From Segniliparus rugosus ATCC BAA-974 (GTDB lineage: Bacteria; Actinomycetota; Actinomycetes; Mycobacteriales; Mycobacteriaceae), in NCBI RefSeq assembly GCF_000185725.2, contig NZ_KI391954.1, positions 186,001-250,000 on the forward strand: a DNA stretch of 64,000 nucleotides. Direction: 5' to 3'. A model generated the notes under the pieces. It was given only the letters and a program-made list of their open reading frames with translations. It was not told the origin of the DNA and did not search any database. The position numbers and the translations under genes were made by a program. Position 1 is the first letter of the stretch; each line of letters starts with the position of its first letter. Shown in pieces: positions 63,966-64,000 of this stretch.

Positions 63966-64000
63966 ATGACGAGCATGTGGAACGCCCCGTTGCGCGAACG
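63966..64000 (+). CDS. First codons of a plus-strand gene, cut by window edge
   Basis: ATG 63966 begins MTSMWNAPLRER and runs off the window. A TACTCT box (63950-63955) ends 10 bases upstream. It is divergent from glycerate kinase with 29 bases between starts. Too short to identify. Confidence 0.35.
   Translation, partial: MTSMWNAPLRE

Overview
The window is high-GC actinobacterial DNA in which dense coding is interrupted by short gaps. Gene content and order match the Mycobacteriales core closely: pyrR-pyrB-pyrC-(PH protein)-carA, carB-pyrF, mihF-gmk-rpoZ-coaBC-metK, priA, fmt, dxr-rip1-ispG-PBP lipoprotein-map, trmI, mpa, and secA2-pgsA-gcvH-garA-DUF151-MerR-gcvP. The order is rearranged relative to Mycobacterium tuberculosis, and several expected neighbours are missing (dop/pup/proteasome genes beside mpa, and a second MerR gene after garA). 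A mycolata genus outside Mycobacterium, such as Segniliparus, is my guess; it is inferred, not proven.

Layout. 1-1126: tail of an acyl-CoA ligase. 1142-5804: first half of the pyrimidine operon behind a PyrR-type RNA leader. 5882-10363: an inserted block of two drug/metabolite transporters, two paralogous exported proteins and two further exported proteins. 10411-14756: carB-pyrF behind a second, nearly identical PyrR-type leader and a small leader reading frame made by duplication of the carB start. 14982-25603: housekeeping genes (mihF, gmk, rpoZ, coaBC, metK, BCCT transporter, priA, HAD phosphatase, PadR regulator, fmt). 25623-26886: a divergent pair with overlapping promoters. 26890-40317: an accessory block that looks like a small biosynthetic cluster. 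It has asparagine synthetase-like and MFS genes on the minus strand, an oxidoreductase, an aliphatic amidase, a catalytically dead IS701-like transposase protein, a Tat-exported carboxylesterase and a four-gene chorismate cassette (PhzC, EntA-like, PhzD, PhzE), closed by a strong hairpin. 40526-46976: isoprenoid/protease/PBP/map genes. 47163-50324: RecB-like nuclease, a 12 x 16-bp minisatellite, three small exported proteins and trmI. 50562-55970: mpa, two small genes, secA2 and a CDP-alcohol phosphatidyltransferase. 56025-61466: glycine cleavage genes with garA and regulators. 61581-64000: a beta-propeller lipoprotein, glycerate kinase and the first codons of another gene.

Main points of interest. 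(1) The chorismate cassette should make 3-hydroxyanthranilate rather than a phenazine, because phzF, phzB and phzG are absent and an EntA-like dehydrogenase is present. (2) The pyrimidine operon is split and its PyrR leader is duplicated; the second copy drives a 41-codon cysteine-rich leader frame whose stop overlaps the carB start. (3) Eighteen genes have a TANNNT box ending 6-8 bases before the start codon, the layout of leaderless transcripts. In two of them the upstream gene's stop codon is part of the box. (4) Three conserved genes (PH protein, metK, priA) each lack one base in a short G or C run, which points to sequence error more than to gene loss.
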